Assembly: GCA_038232215.1 (NCBI GenBank)
Contig: JBBSIG010000107.1
Coordinates: forward strand, 1-8,341
Direction of reading: 5' to 3'
Length of the DNA: 8,341 nt
From: JBBSIG01 sp038232215
GTDB taxonomy: Bacteria > Actinomycetota > Thermoleophilia > Gaiellales > Gaiellaceae
Numbering within the stretch: position 1 is the stretch's first letter; every line of letters begins with the position of its first letter. The notes beneath the pieces are model-generated. The model made no database searches, was not told where the DNA came from, and saw nothing but the letters and a program-made list of their open reading frames with translations. Positions 1-5,380 of the stretch are shown here, in pieces. Position numbers and translations under genes: made by a program.

Positions 1-509
1 ACGGAGCTGCCCCCGCGTCCCAGCTTGCCCGTCGAGCGGCCGTCCGACGTCGACTCCTCGCCGGTGAAGTACCACGGCGTGCCGTCGATCTTCTCGAGGG
101 TCGAGGAGCAGAAGCGCAGGAAGCCCTCGGCCCCCGTGAAGAGGTAGCGGGCCCCGAGCACGCTCGTCGACTTGCGGTCGATCGTGACCTTGGAGATGCG
201 CGATCCGACGCCCGGGGGCGCCGTGCCGGCGAGCTCGTGGTTCATCACGACCTGCAGCGTGTTCCCGCCGTCCTTGTAGGCACCGAGACCGTCCGGGATG
301 CCGCTCATCTGATACGAGCCGACCGTGTCTCCCGTCGAGAGGATCGGGTCGATCTCGACCCCCGCCTCGAGCGGGACGAGCTGCGCGGCCCGTCCCGTCT
401 TGAACCCCTCCACCTTCGCAGCCACCGCGGCGGCGGTGGCGACGAGCGCGAGCGCGACTGCGCCCAGCACGACCGCGCCCAGCACGACCTTGCGTCTGAT
501 CCCCCTCAT
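1..509 (-). CDS. Exported PhoX/DUF839-like protein, N-terminal part (cut by window edge)
   Basis: The minus-strand frame is open from an ATG at 507-509 to the left edge, giving 169 codons with no stop, so the C-terminus is missing. An AAAGGGGAGA Shine-Dalgarno lies just before the ATG. The protein begins with a basic stretch (MRGIRRK) and a long hydrophobic Val/Ala/Leu run to about residue 30, a typical Sec signal peptide or anchor. The mature part has the segment GIPDGLGAY, then VVMNHEL, then LRFCSSTLEKI and FTGEEST. From memory, PDGLGAY followed by MNHEL and a later RFCSS/FTxEE pattern occurs in secreted proteins of the PhoX/DUF839 beta-propeller group. Some members are Ca-dependent alkaline phosphatases. 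The phosphate-transport context and the Pho-box-like repeat upstream fit a phosphate-scavenging esterase, but catalytic residues lie outside the window. Coding and export are well supported; enzyme activity is a guess. Confidence 0.7.
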   Translation of the reverse strand, partial: MRGIRRKVVLGAVVLGAVALALVATAAAVAAKVEGFKTGRAAQLVPLEAGVEIDPILSTGDTVGSYQMSGIPDGLGAYKDGGNTLQVVMNHELAGTAPPGVGSRISKVTIDRKSTSVLGARYLFTGAEGFLRFCSSTLEKIDGTPWYFTGEESTSDGRSTGKLGRGGSS

Positions 510-579
510 GTCTCCCCTTTCGTCTACTGACTGGACGCGGCCGATTCTCGAAGCGACGGGCACTGCGGTGGGCTTCGGA

Positions 580-601
580 CCGGTGACGGTCCGGTGAGGG
601 C
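580..601 (-). promoter_or_regulatory. Pho-box-like 11-bp direct repeat, two units, upstream of the PhoX-like gene
   Basis: Read on the minus strand this is GCCCTCACCGG followed directly by ACCGTCACCGG, two adjacent 11-bp units sharing CTCACCGG/GTCACCGG. PhoB/PhoP-type response regulators bind tandem 11-bp units with a conserved 7-bp core (CTGTCAT-like in enterics, GTTCACC-like in Streptomyces). The second unit is identical to positions 5380-5390 upstream of phoU. The repeat lies about 70 bp upstream of the start at 509 and points towards that gene. It also overlaps a CGGACCG-GTGA-CGGTCCG inverted repeat (576-593). Regulator binding is inferred from pattern only. Confidence 0.45.
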
Positions 602-1015
602 GTGGAGGGTCGCTCGCGGAAGCAGGGAACGGGGCCCGGCCCGGCGAAGCGGGGCACCGTGGAGACCTTCGACGAGGCCCGGGATGCGACGCGCCGCACG
701 CGGCTCGCGAACGAGCGCACGTACCTGGCCTGGTGGCGGAGCGGCCTCACCGCGCTCGCGGTCAGCTTCGGCGCGGGGCGGCTCGTGCCGGAGCTCTCGG
801 GCGGGTCGTCCTGGCCGTACGAGCTCGTCGGGGCGGGCTTCGGTCTGCTCGGGCTCGCCTTCATCCTGTACGGCTACGCCCGTCAGCGGGCGGTCGAGGC
901 TGCGCTCGCCGAGGGGCGCTACGCGCCGCTCGACGACCGGCTCGCGGTCGTGCTCACGGCCTGCGGCGCCGCTCTCGGCGCCGCCACGGTCCTTCTCGTC
1001 GTGCTCGGGGACTAG
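602..1015 (+). CDS. DUF202 family small membrane protein
   Basis: A protein of 137 residues with an N-terminal cytoplasmic stretch and three predicted membrane helices at about residues 45-65, 74-94 and 114-135. The segment RLANERTYLAWWRSGL (residues 34-49), just before and into helix 1, matches the signature of the DUF202/YidH family. Function in bacteria is not established; the same domain forms the membrane part of the eukaryotic VTC polyphosphate polymerase (Vtc1). The start is uncertain: GTG at 602 follows GTGAGGG with almost no spacing, while an in-frame GTG at 659 gives a 118-residue protein that keeps the whole domain. The stop TAG (1013-1015) overlaps the pstB stop on the other strand. 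It diverges from the PhoX-like gene. Family assignment is firm; a role in phosphate or polyphosphate biology is suggested only by location. Confidence 0.85.
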   Translation: MEGRSRKQGTGPGPAKRGTVETFDEARDATRRTRLANERTYLAWWRSGLTALAVSFGAGRLVPELSGGSSWPYELVGAGFGLLGLAFILYGYARQRAVEAALAEGRYAPLDDRLAVVLTACGAALGAATVLLVVLGD

Positions 1016-1935
1016 CCGAAGCGGCCGGTTACGTAGTCCTCGGTCCGACGGTCCGAGGGCGCGGTGAAGATCTTCTCCGTCGAGTCGTACTCGACGAGGA
1101 TGCCGGTGCGGTAGCCGTTCTCGCCGGCCGAGAGGGTGAAGAACGCCGTCATGTCGGCCACGCGCGCGGCCTGCTGCATGTTGTGCGTGACGATCACGAA
1201 CGTGTAGTCGCGCTTGAGCTCGTGCATGAGCTCCTCGATCGCGGCCGTCGCCACCGGGTCGAGCGCCGAGGCCGGCTCGTCGAGCAGCACGACCTCCGGC
1301 TCGACCGCGATCGCTCGCGCGATGCAGAGCCGCTGCTGCTGACCGCCCGAGAGGGTGAGCGCGCTCGCCTTGAGGCGATCCTTGACCTCGTCCCAGATCG
1401 CGGCCTGCTGCAGTGCGTGCTCCACCCTTCCGTCCAGATCGTCCCTCATGCCCAGCACGCGCAGGCCGAAGGCGACGTTCTCGTAGATCGACTTGGGGAA
1501 CGGGTTCGGCTTCTGGAAGACCATGCCGATGCGGCGGCGCACGGCGACCGCGTCGACGTCGTCCGCCTGCAAGTCGATGCCGTGGTAGAGGATCTGGCCG
1601 CTCGCGGAGAAGCTCGGGACGAGGTCGTTCATCCGGTTCAGGCAGCGGATGAAGGTGCTCTTGCCGCACCCGGACGGGCCGATCACAGCGGTCACCATGT
1701 TCCGGTAGATCTCCAGGCTGACGTCCTCGATGGCCGGAGCAGGGCCATAGCGGGCGGTGAGGTTGCAGACCTGGAAGACGCTCTCGCGCTCCTCCGGCGG
1801 GGGCGGCGTCTTCCGCTCGGCGCCGACCTTCGTCGGATCGATGCTGGTCATGACCTCCGAGAGCAGGGTCGCGGCGGCGTCGCGCGACTGCGTAGCGTCG
1901 TCGTTGCGTCGTACGTCGGGGGAAGCGTACTTCAC
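1012..1935 (-). CDS. pstB: Phosphate ABC transporter ATP-binding protein PstB
   Basis: ATPase that drives phosphate import through PstC/PstA at the inner face of the membrane. The 307-residue product carries the complete ABC set: Walker A GPSGCGKST (86-94), Q-loop glutamine 141 in FQKPNPFP, signature LSGGQQQR (195-202), Walker B VVLLDEP (215-221), D-loop SALD (223-226) and H-loop His251. The FQKPNPFP segment, ENVAFGLR and C-terminal EDYVTGRFG are typical of PstB. The GTG start at 1935 has an AGGAG (1946-1950) overlapping the pstA stop, spaced 10 nt, so translation is probably coupled to pstA. The family is usually about 250-270 residues; here roughly 50 extra N-terminal residues include a PPPP stretch. 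An internal ATG at 1849-1851 has GGAGG only 2 nt away and would trim 28 residues. Last gene of the pst operon; its stop overlaps the convergent DUF202 stop. Confidence 0.97.
   Translation of the reverse strand: MKYASPDVRRNDDATQSRDAAATLLSEVMTSIDPTKVGAERKTPPPPEERESVFQVCNLTARYGPAPAIEDVSLEIYRNMVTAVIGPSGCGKSTFIRCLNRMNDLVPSFSASGQILYHGIDLQADDVDAVAVRRRIGMVFQKPNPFPKSIYENVAFGLRVLGMRDDLDGRVEHALQQAAIWDEVKDRLKASALTLSGGQQQRLCIARAIAVEPEVVLLDEPASALDPVATAAIEELMHELKRDYTFVIVTHNMQQAARVADMTAFFTLSAGENGYRTGILVEYDSTEKIFTAPSDRRTEDYVTGRFG
1038..1058 (+). terminator. Imperfect inverted repeat downstream of the DUF202 gene, possible terminator stem
   Basis: CCTCGGTCCG, a single central A, then CGGTCCGAGG: arms pair over 10 positions with one T-T mismatch. 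It begins 22 nt after the DUF202 stop and lies inside the last codons of pstB on the opposite strand. No T-tract follows, so intrinsic termination is doubtful, and the pattern may simply reflect pstB coding sequence. Confidence 0.2.
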
Positions 1936-1948
1936 CGGTATCGGGCTC

Positions 1949-2845
1949 CTAACGGGTCAGGCCGAGCTTGCGACGGCTACGCGCCGCGAGGGCGCGCGCG
2001 CCGAGGCTGGCCACGAGGACGAAGGCGATGAGGACGAGCGCCGCGGCCCACGCCTGTGCGTGATCCTTCGGGTCGGGCGACTCGGCGTACTGGAAGATCG
2101 TGACGGGGATGGACGCGAGCGCGTCCTTCGGATTCGTGCGGAGGTCGTTGCCGACGATCGACGACGTGAAGAGGAGCGGTGCCGTCTCCCCGGCCACGCG
2201 GGCCACTGCGAGCGAGGTGCCCGTGACGATCCCGCCGACCGTCTGCGGCAGGACGATGCTGAGCGTCGTCCGCCAGCGGCTGACGCCGAGTCCGAGGCTC
2301 GCCTCCCGGACGGCGTTCGGCACGAGGGCCAGCACCTCCTGAGTGGCGCGGGCGACGAGCGGGACCATGATGATCGCGAGGGCGAAGGAGCCGGCGAAGC
2401 CGCTCTGCAGGTGACCGACCACGAGCAGTCCGAAGACGAAGATCCCGATCACGATCGAGGGGATGCCGTTCAGCACGTCGAGCGTCAGCGCGATCCCCTG
2501 GGCCACGCGGTCGCGCGCGAACTCGTTCAGATAGATCGCGATGAGAACGCCCACCGGGAGGGCCATCAGCGTCGCGAGCGCGACGAGGATCCCGGTGCCC
2601 ACGATCGCGTTCGCGATTCCCGTCGGCGCGTCCGTGAAGCTGAACGGGATCGGCGTCTTCGTGAAGAAGTCCAGATTCAGGGCCGGCAGGCCACGCTTCG
2701 CGACGGACGCGATGACGACCGCGAGGACGCCGACGGCCAGGAACGCGGCGGCGCTGGCCAGCACCTCCATCGCGCGGTTGACCAGCTTGCGCCTGCGCAG
2801 GTGGTCTCGCTCGAACCCGAGCCCCGTGAAGTCGTGTGCGCTCAC
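1949..2845 (-). CDS. pstA: Phosphate ABC transporter permease PstA
   Basis: One of the two membrane subunits that form the phosphate channel with PstC. The chosen GTG at 2843-2845 overlaps the pstC stop in a GTGA, giving 298 residues, normal for PstA. The frame stays open upstream through pstC to about 3832, but that part is Arg/Pro-rich and has no membrane pattern, so it is not coding. About six hydrophobic helices can be seen (near residues 28-48, 80-105, 120-145, 152-170, 200-225 and 265-288). The cytoplasmic EAA loop that docks onto PstB is EASLGLGVSRWRTT at 181-194. Other PstA-like segments are LNGIPSIVIGIF (125-136) and VAGETAPLLFTS (217-228). It starts by translational coupling with pstC, since no strong ribosome binding site precedes it. 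The next gene, pstB, begins 13 nt after the stop. Confidence 0.95.
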   Translation of the reverse strand: MSAHDFTGLGFERDHLRRRKLVNRAMEVLASAAAFLAVGVLAVVIASVAKRGLPALNLDFFTKTPIPFSFTDAPTGIANAIVGTGILVALATLMALPVGVLIAIYLNEFARDRVAQGIALTLDVLNGIPSIVIGIFVFGLLVVGHLQSGFAGSFALAIIMVPLVARATQEVLALVPNAVREASLGLGVSRWRTTLSIVLPQTVGGIVTGTSLAVARVAGETAPLLFTSSIVGNDLRTNPKDALASIPVTIFQYAESPDPKDHAQAWAAALVLIAFVLVASLGARALAARSRRKLGLTR

Positions 2846-3810
2846 CTCGCGACCAGGTGGCGGCGTGCGAAGCGGCGGACGATCGCCTGCGCGAGCAGGT
2901 TCGCGAGCAGCGAGAAGACGAGCAGGATCAGCGCGAGGTAGACGAGCGAGGAGATCTCGAGCGCGCTCGCGGCCCCCTGGTACTTGCCGGCGATCCGGCT
3001 CGCCAGCGTGTCGCCGCTCTCGAAGAGCGATGCGTGGATCGCGACGCTGCCGCCAATCACCTGCGTGACGGCGATCGCCTCGCCGACGGCGCGGCCAAGC
3101 CCGAGGATGAGAGCGGCGGCCATGCCGGCGCGGGCGTAGGGAAACACGACGCCGCGCACCATCTCCCAGCGTGTCAGGCCGAGAGCGAGCGCGCCCTCCT
3201 TCAGCTCTCGCGGCACGCCGAGGAAGAGCTCTCGGGTGATCGCCGAGACGATCGGCGTGATCATGATCGTGAGGATCAGGATCGCGGGCAAGAGGCCGAC
3301 GAGCTGGGGCGGGCCCGAGAACAGGGGCAGGAAGCCGAGCACGTTCTGGAGCCAGGGCTCGAGCGTGTCGCGGACGAACGGCCCGAGCACGAGGATTCCC
3401 CAGAGGCCGAGGACGACGCTCGGCACGGCCGCGAGCAGCTCGACGAGCGCCGTGACCGGGCCGCGCAGGTAGCGCGGAGCGAGCTCCGTCAGGAAGAGCG
3501 CGATCGCGATCGAGATGGGCCCCGCGATTGCGAGCGCGACGAGGGACGTGAGCGCGGTTCCGAAGATGAACGTCCCGGCGCCGAAGAGGAGCTTGACCGG
3601 GTCCCAGGTCGTGCTGGCGAGGAATCCGAGCCCGGAGTGCCTGACGGCGGGCAATGCCTGATCGACGACCTTGTAGGCGATCAGGCCGACTAGGAGGACG
3701 GCAGCTGCCGAGGCGAGCAGCGTGAGCCCGTGCAGGAGGGTGTCTCCTGCACGGGCTCCGCCGCCCCGCAGGTCGGCGGCCGCCGGAGCGGGTCGGGCCG
3801 CGGTCGCCAC
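2842..3810 (-). CDS. pstC: Phosphate ABC transporter permease PstC
   Basis: Membrane subunit partnering PstA in the phosphate channel. The 322-residue product has an Ala/Pro/Gly-rich cytoplasmic N-terminus, then about six helices (near 27-49, 84-108, 122-146, 168-190, 228-252 and 286-310). The EAA loop is KEGALALGLTRWEM (204-217), and the PstC-like segments VELLAAVPSVVLGLWGI (123-139) and GRAVGEAIAVTQVIGG (239-254) are present. The GTG start (3808-3810) is preceded by GGGGGAAG about 7 nt upstream. That ribosome binding site lies inside one arm of a 14-bp inverted repeat (3812-3873), so it may be masked in the mRNA. Codons 18-29 contain a separate 15-bp perfect inverted repeat. pstS is 271 nt upstream, an unusually long gap for this operon; pstA overlaps downstream by 4 nt. 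Confidence 0.96.
   Translation of the reverse strand: MATAARPAPAAADLRGGGARAGDTLLHGLTLLASAAAVLLVGLIAYKVVDQALPAVRHSGLGFLASTTWDPVKLLFGAGTFIFGTALTSLVALAIAGPISIAIALFLTELAPRYLRGPVTALVELLAAVPSVVLGLWGILVLGPFVRDTLEPWLQNVLGFLPLFSGPPQLVGLLPAILILTIMITPIVSAITRELFLGVPRELKEGALALGLTRWEMVRGVVFPYARAGMAAALILGLGRAVGEAIAVTQVIGGSVAIHASLFESGDTLASRIAGKYQGAASALEISSLVYLALILLVFSLLANLLAQAIVRRFARRHLVAR
3724..3758 (-). repeat. 15-bp perfect inverted repeat inside the 5' coding part of pstC
   Basis: GAGCCCGTGCAGGAG (3724-3738) and CTCCTGCACGGGCTC (3744-3758) are exact reverse complements around a 5-nt loop. They span codons 18-29 of pstC (protein segment ARAGDTLLHGLT). A GC-rich stem of this size so close to the start codon should form in the mRNA and could slow initiating or early elongating ribosomes. 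It lies 52 nt downstream of the start codon, next to the inverted repeat that holds the ribosome binding site. Confidence 0.8.
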
Positions 3811-3811
3811 T

Positions 3812-3873
3812 AGCTACTTCCCCCGGATACACGCGGTCGGCAGATCATGGCCGAGCCGACGGGGGAAGTAGCT
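3812..3873 (-). promoter_or_regulatory. 14-bp inverted repeat covering the pstC ribosome binding site
   Basis: AGCTACTTCCCCCG (3812-3825) and CGGGGGAAGTAGCT (3860-3873) are perfect reverse complements with a 34-nt loop. In the minus-strand mRNA the 3' arm contains the pstC Shine-Dalgarno GGGGGAAG and ends one nucleotide before the GTG start. The loop can fold a smaller stem, TCGGC (3837-3841) with GCCGA (3850-3854). Folding would hide the ribosome binding site. The repeat is seen directly; translational control is inferred. Confidence 0.7.
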
Positions 3874-4054
3874 TGACGCAGAGGCTTCGCCTTGAGACTT
3901 GGCCGTCGTGACACGCCTGCCTCATCTGCCGAGCCCAACGCGATGCTGACGAGGTACACGTCGTCCGCTGGGCCGACCGTGATGGCCGGAGCCGGGCTTT
4001 GCCCGGCGGGAGGCCAAGGGCGGCTGGCCGGCGAGAGCGCAGAAGGAGGGGGTC
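3874..4054 (-). other. pstS-pstC intercistronic spacer, no gene recognised
   Basis: Together with the flanking stems this makes a 271-nt gap between pstS and pstC. I find no convincing coding frame in it. A short minus-strand frame beginning MRQACHDGQ (ATG near 3925) lacks a ribosome binding site and family resemblance. The spacer holds a 7-bp hairpin, GCCGGGC-TTT-GCCCGGC (3991-4007), and a small AGGC-TTC-GCCT stem (3882-3892). The amount of inverted repetition suggests a transcribed structured RNA spacer rather than a promoter region. Confidence 0.5.
3991..4007 (-). repeat. Short GC-rich hairpin in the pstS-pstC spacer
   Basis: GCCGGGC, a 3-nt loop and GCCCGGC form a perfect 7-bp stem in the intercistronic spacer. 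No T-run follows on either strand, so it is not a canonical intrinsic terminator. It may add stability to the processed pstS transcript 3' end. Confidence 0.5.
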
Positions 4055-4081
4055 CGTGGGGGAACCCTGGGTTCCCCCACG
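4055..4081 (-). terminator. 13-bp hairpin immediately after the pstS stop
   Basis: The 13-nt arms 4055-4067 (CGTGGGGGAACCC) and 4069-4081 (GGGTTCCCCCACG) are exact reverse complements with a single central base, so a stem of about 11-12 bp is expected. It begins directly after the pstS TAA (4082-4084). No U-tract follows in the mRNA. It could be a U-less actinobacterial-type terminator giving partial readthrough, or an exonuclease barrier that stabilises pstS mRNA. Either would give more PstS than PstCAB, as known for binding-protein genes in other ABC operons. Confidence 0.6.
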
Positions 4082-5137
4082 TTAAGTCTGGACCTTCTTC
4101 AGCGTCTTCTCCGCCGCCACTAGCACCGGCTTCGGGATCGGGACGAAGAGGAGCCTCGGCCCGAACTTCTGGCCCGCGGTCAGCGCCCAGAAGACGAAGC
4201 GGCGAAGCTCCGGGGCCTTGTCCGTCTTGAGCGGGAGCAGGACGTAGGTGAAGGTGCAGATCGGGTACGCCTGCTTCTGCGACTTCGGCGGGTTCACGAT
4301 CGACAGCTCGTTGTCGGCCGGCACCTTGTCGACCGTCGCGGCCGCCGCCCGGATCCCGCGGATGCCGGGGCCCGCGAACTTGCCCGCGCGGTTCTGGACG
4401 GCGAAGAACTTGAACTTGTTCTTCAGCGAGAAGGCGACGTCGACGTACGTGATGCCGCCTTCCGTGCGCGAGAGCACGCCGGAGACGCCGGAGCTGCCGC
4501 GCCCGCCGACCCCCGTGGGGAAGTTGACCGAGACGCCCTTGCCCACCTTGCTCTTCCACTCCGAGCTGACGCTCGAGAGGTACTCGGTGAAGTTGTACGA
4601 CGTACCGCTGTTGTCGCTCCGGTAGATCGGGGTGATGTTCGTGTCGGGCAGGCTCACGCCCTTGTTCAGCTTCGTGAGCTCGGCGTCGTTCCACTTCTTG
4701 ACCTTGCCGAGGTAGATGTCGGCGAGCACCTTGCCCGTGACGTGCAGGTTGCCCTTGACGCCGTTCAGGTTGTAGGCGATCGAGGTGGCGGAGAGGGCCC
4801 ACGGGATCTGGACGACGCCCTTCGCGGCCGTGAACTGGTCGGGGCTGAGCGGCGCGTCGCTGGCGCCGTAGTCGACCGTGCGGGAGGTGATCGCGGCGAT
4901 CCCGCCGCCGCTTCCGATCGGGTTGTAGTTGATCTTCACGCCCGTGGCCGCCTCGTAGGCGGGGGCCCACTGGGCGACGAGCGGAGACACGAACGACGAG
5001 CCTGCGCCCGTCAACGTCTCGGCCTGCGCACGCGTCGGGGCGGCGTTGGAGATTCCCGCCCCGACGGCGGCGAGAACCGCCACGAGGAGCGCCAGCGCCG
5101 CCTGCTTGCCCTTCGTCGAAACCTTGACCTTCGGCAT
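4082..5137 (-). CDS. pstS: Phosphate-binding protein PstS
   Basis: Extracytoplasmic receptor that captures phosphate and delivers it to PstC/PstA. The chosen ATG (5135-5137) has a strong AAGGAGGA upstream; an ATG at 5176 would add 13 charged residues before the signal peptide and lacks such a site. The 351-residue product starts MPKVKVSTKGKQ followed by an Ala/Leu/Val core, with a likely signal peptidase I site after AQA (residue 39). No lipobox cysteine is present; the only Cys is residue 294 in PICTFTY. Ligand-binding segments line up with E. coli PstS: TGAGSSF (43-49), GSGGG (75-79), DYGASDAPLS (89-98), RSDNSGTS (173-180) and GVGGRGSSG (209-217). First gene of the pst operon, divergent from phoU. 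A strong hairpin follows its stop at once, and Pho-box-like repeats lie upstream. Confidence 0.97.
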   Translation of the reverse strand: MPKVKVSTKGKQAALALLVAVLAAVGAGISNAAPTRAQAETLTGAGSSFVSPLVAQWAPAYEAATGVKINYNPIGSGGGIAAITSRTVDYGASDAPLSPDQFTAAKGVVQIPWALSATSIAYNLNGVKGNLHVTGKVLADIYLGKVKKWNDAELTKLNKGVSLPDTNITPIYRSDNSGTSYNFTEYLSSVSSEWKSKVGKGVSVNFPTGVGGRGSSGVSGVLSRTEGGITYVDVAFSLKNKFKFFAVQNRAGKFAGPGIRGIRAAAATVDKVPADNELSIVNPPKSQKQAYPICTFTYVLLPLKTDKAPELRRFVFWALTAGQKFGPRLLFVPIPKPVLVAAEKTLKKVQT

Positions 5138-5146
5138 GTCGAGCAA

Positions 5147-5155
5147 TTCCTCCTT
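5147..5155 (-). promoter_or_regulatory. Strong ribosome binding site fixing the pstS start
   Basis: AAGGAGGAA on the minus strand, with GGAGG 11 nt before the ATG at 5137. It is the best Shine-Dalgarno match in the window and lies inside the frame extension to 5176, which decides the internal start. It contrasts with the pstC site, which is buried in an inverted repeat. Confidence 0.8.
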
Positions 5156-5208
5156 CTCGGGTGGGTCGAGCCTCACGCTAGGGAGCCCTCTCCACGGATG
5201 GGGCTACG

Positions 5209-5241
5209 GTGTTGTTTCGAGCGTGTGTCGGTCTGGTGAAC
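5209..5241 (-). promoter_or_regulatory. Weak Pho-box-like array upstream of pstS
   Basis: On the minus strand the sequence falls into 11-nt units starting GTTCACC, CGACACA and CGAAACA (starts at 5241, 5230 and 5219), with A-C conserved at unit positions 5-6. GTTCACC is the core of Streptomyces PhoP-binding repeats. It points towards pstS, about 70 bp upstream of the ATG. Only the first unit is a good match, and I could not place a convincing -10 element after it. Confidence 0.3.
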
Positions 5242-5336
5242 GACTCGACCTTCTGCACACTCCCGAGAACGCCGCAGCTGCGTCTTTCGCCCAGTAGGAC
5301 CAGCCCTGCGGCGCGAAGTTGCGGCTGCTACCGGTC

Positions 5337-5358
5337 CCTTACCGTGTGTTCACCACCT
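5337..5358 (+). promoter_or_regulatory. Pho-box-like pair in the pstS-phoU divergent region
   Basis: CCTTACC and GTTCACC begin exactly 11 nt apart (5337 and 5348), the spacing of PhoP/PhoB repeat units. GTTCACC matches the Streptomyces PhoP core. It is in the orientation of phoU, upstream of the better array at 5381-5413. Confidence 0.35.
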
Positions 5359-5380
5359 AGACCGCTACGGGGCCTCAGAA

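Noticed and set aside
524..1669. 381-codon minus-strand frame over pstB and the DUF202 gene
   Set aside because: It is out of frame with pstB, which has complete ABC motifs, and shows shadow composition.
733..2031. 432-codon plus-strand frame across the DUF202 gene and pstB
   Set aside because: Arg/Ala-rich shadow crossing two convergent real genes; no start signal and no recognisable domain.
3774..3785. Palindrome CGGCGGCCGCCG in the pstC start
   Set aside because: Short GC palindromes of this kind are common in Ala/Gly/Arg codon runs of GC-rich genes; no further structure supports a function.
1949..3832. Minus-strand open frame of 627 codons as a single protein
   Set aside because: Only the last 298 codons are PstA-like. 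The upstream part lies over pstC in another frame, is Arg/Pro-rich and has no membrane helices; the GTGA overlap at 2842-2845 gives a natural PstA start.
3812..4081. Spacer between pstS and pstC as a transposable-element (MITE-like) remnant
   Set aside because: The inverted repeats at the two ends differ apart from a GGGGGAA/TTCCCCC heptamer, there is no target-site duplication that I can see, and one arm coincides with the pstC ribosome binding site.
3892..4230. Plus-strand frame in the pstS-pstC spacer as a possible small gene
   Set aside because: It extends over the pstS 3' end antisense, has low-complexity Ser/Arg/Pro/Gly composition and lacks a ribosome binding site. The inverted repeats explain the region better.
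3810..4970. Long minus-strand frame running through pstS and the spacer
   Set aside because: It is a frame shadow of pstS with low-complexity Arg/Gly/Pro composition, whereas the PstS frame has all family motifs.
5138..5176. Upstream ATG at 5176 as the pstS start
   Set aside because: It would place 13 charged residues ahead of the signal peptide, and the strong AAGGAGGA site serves the ATG at 5137.
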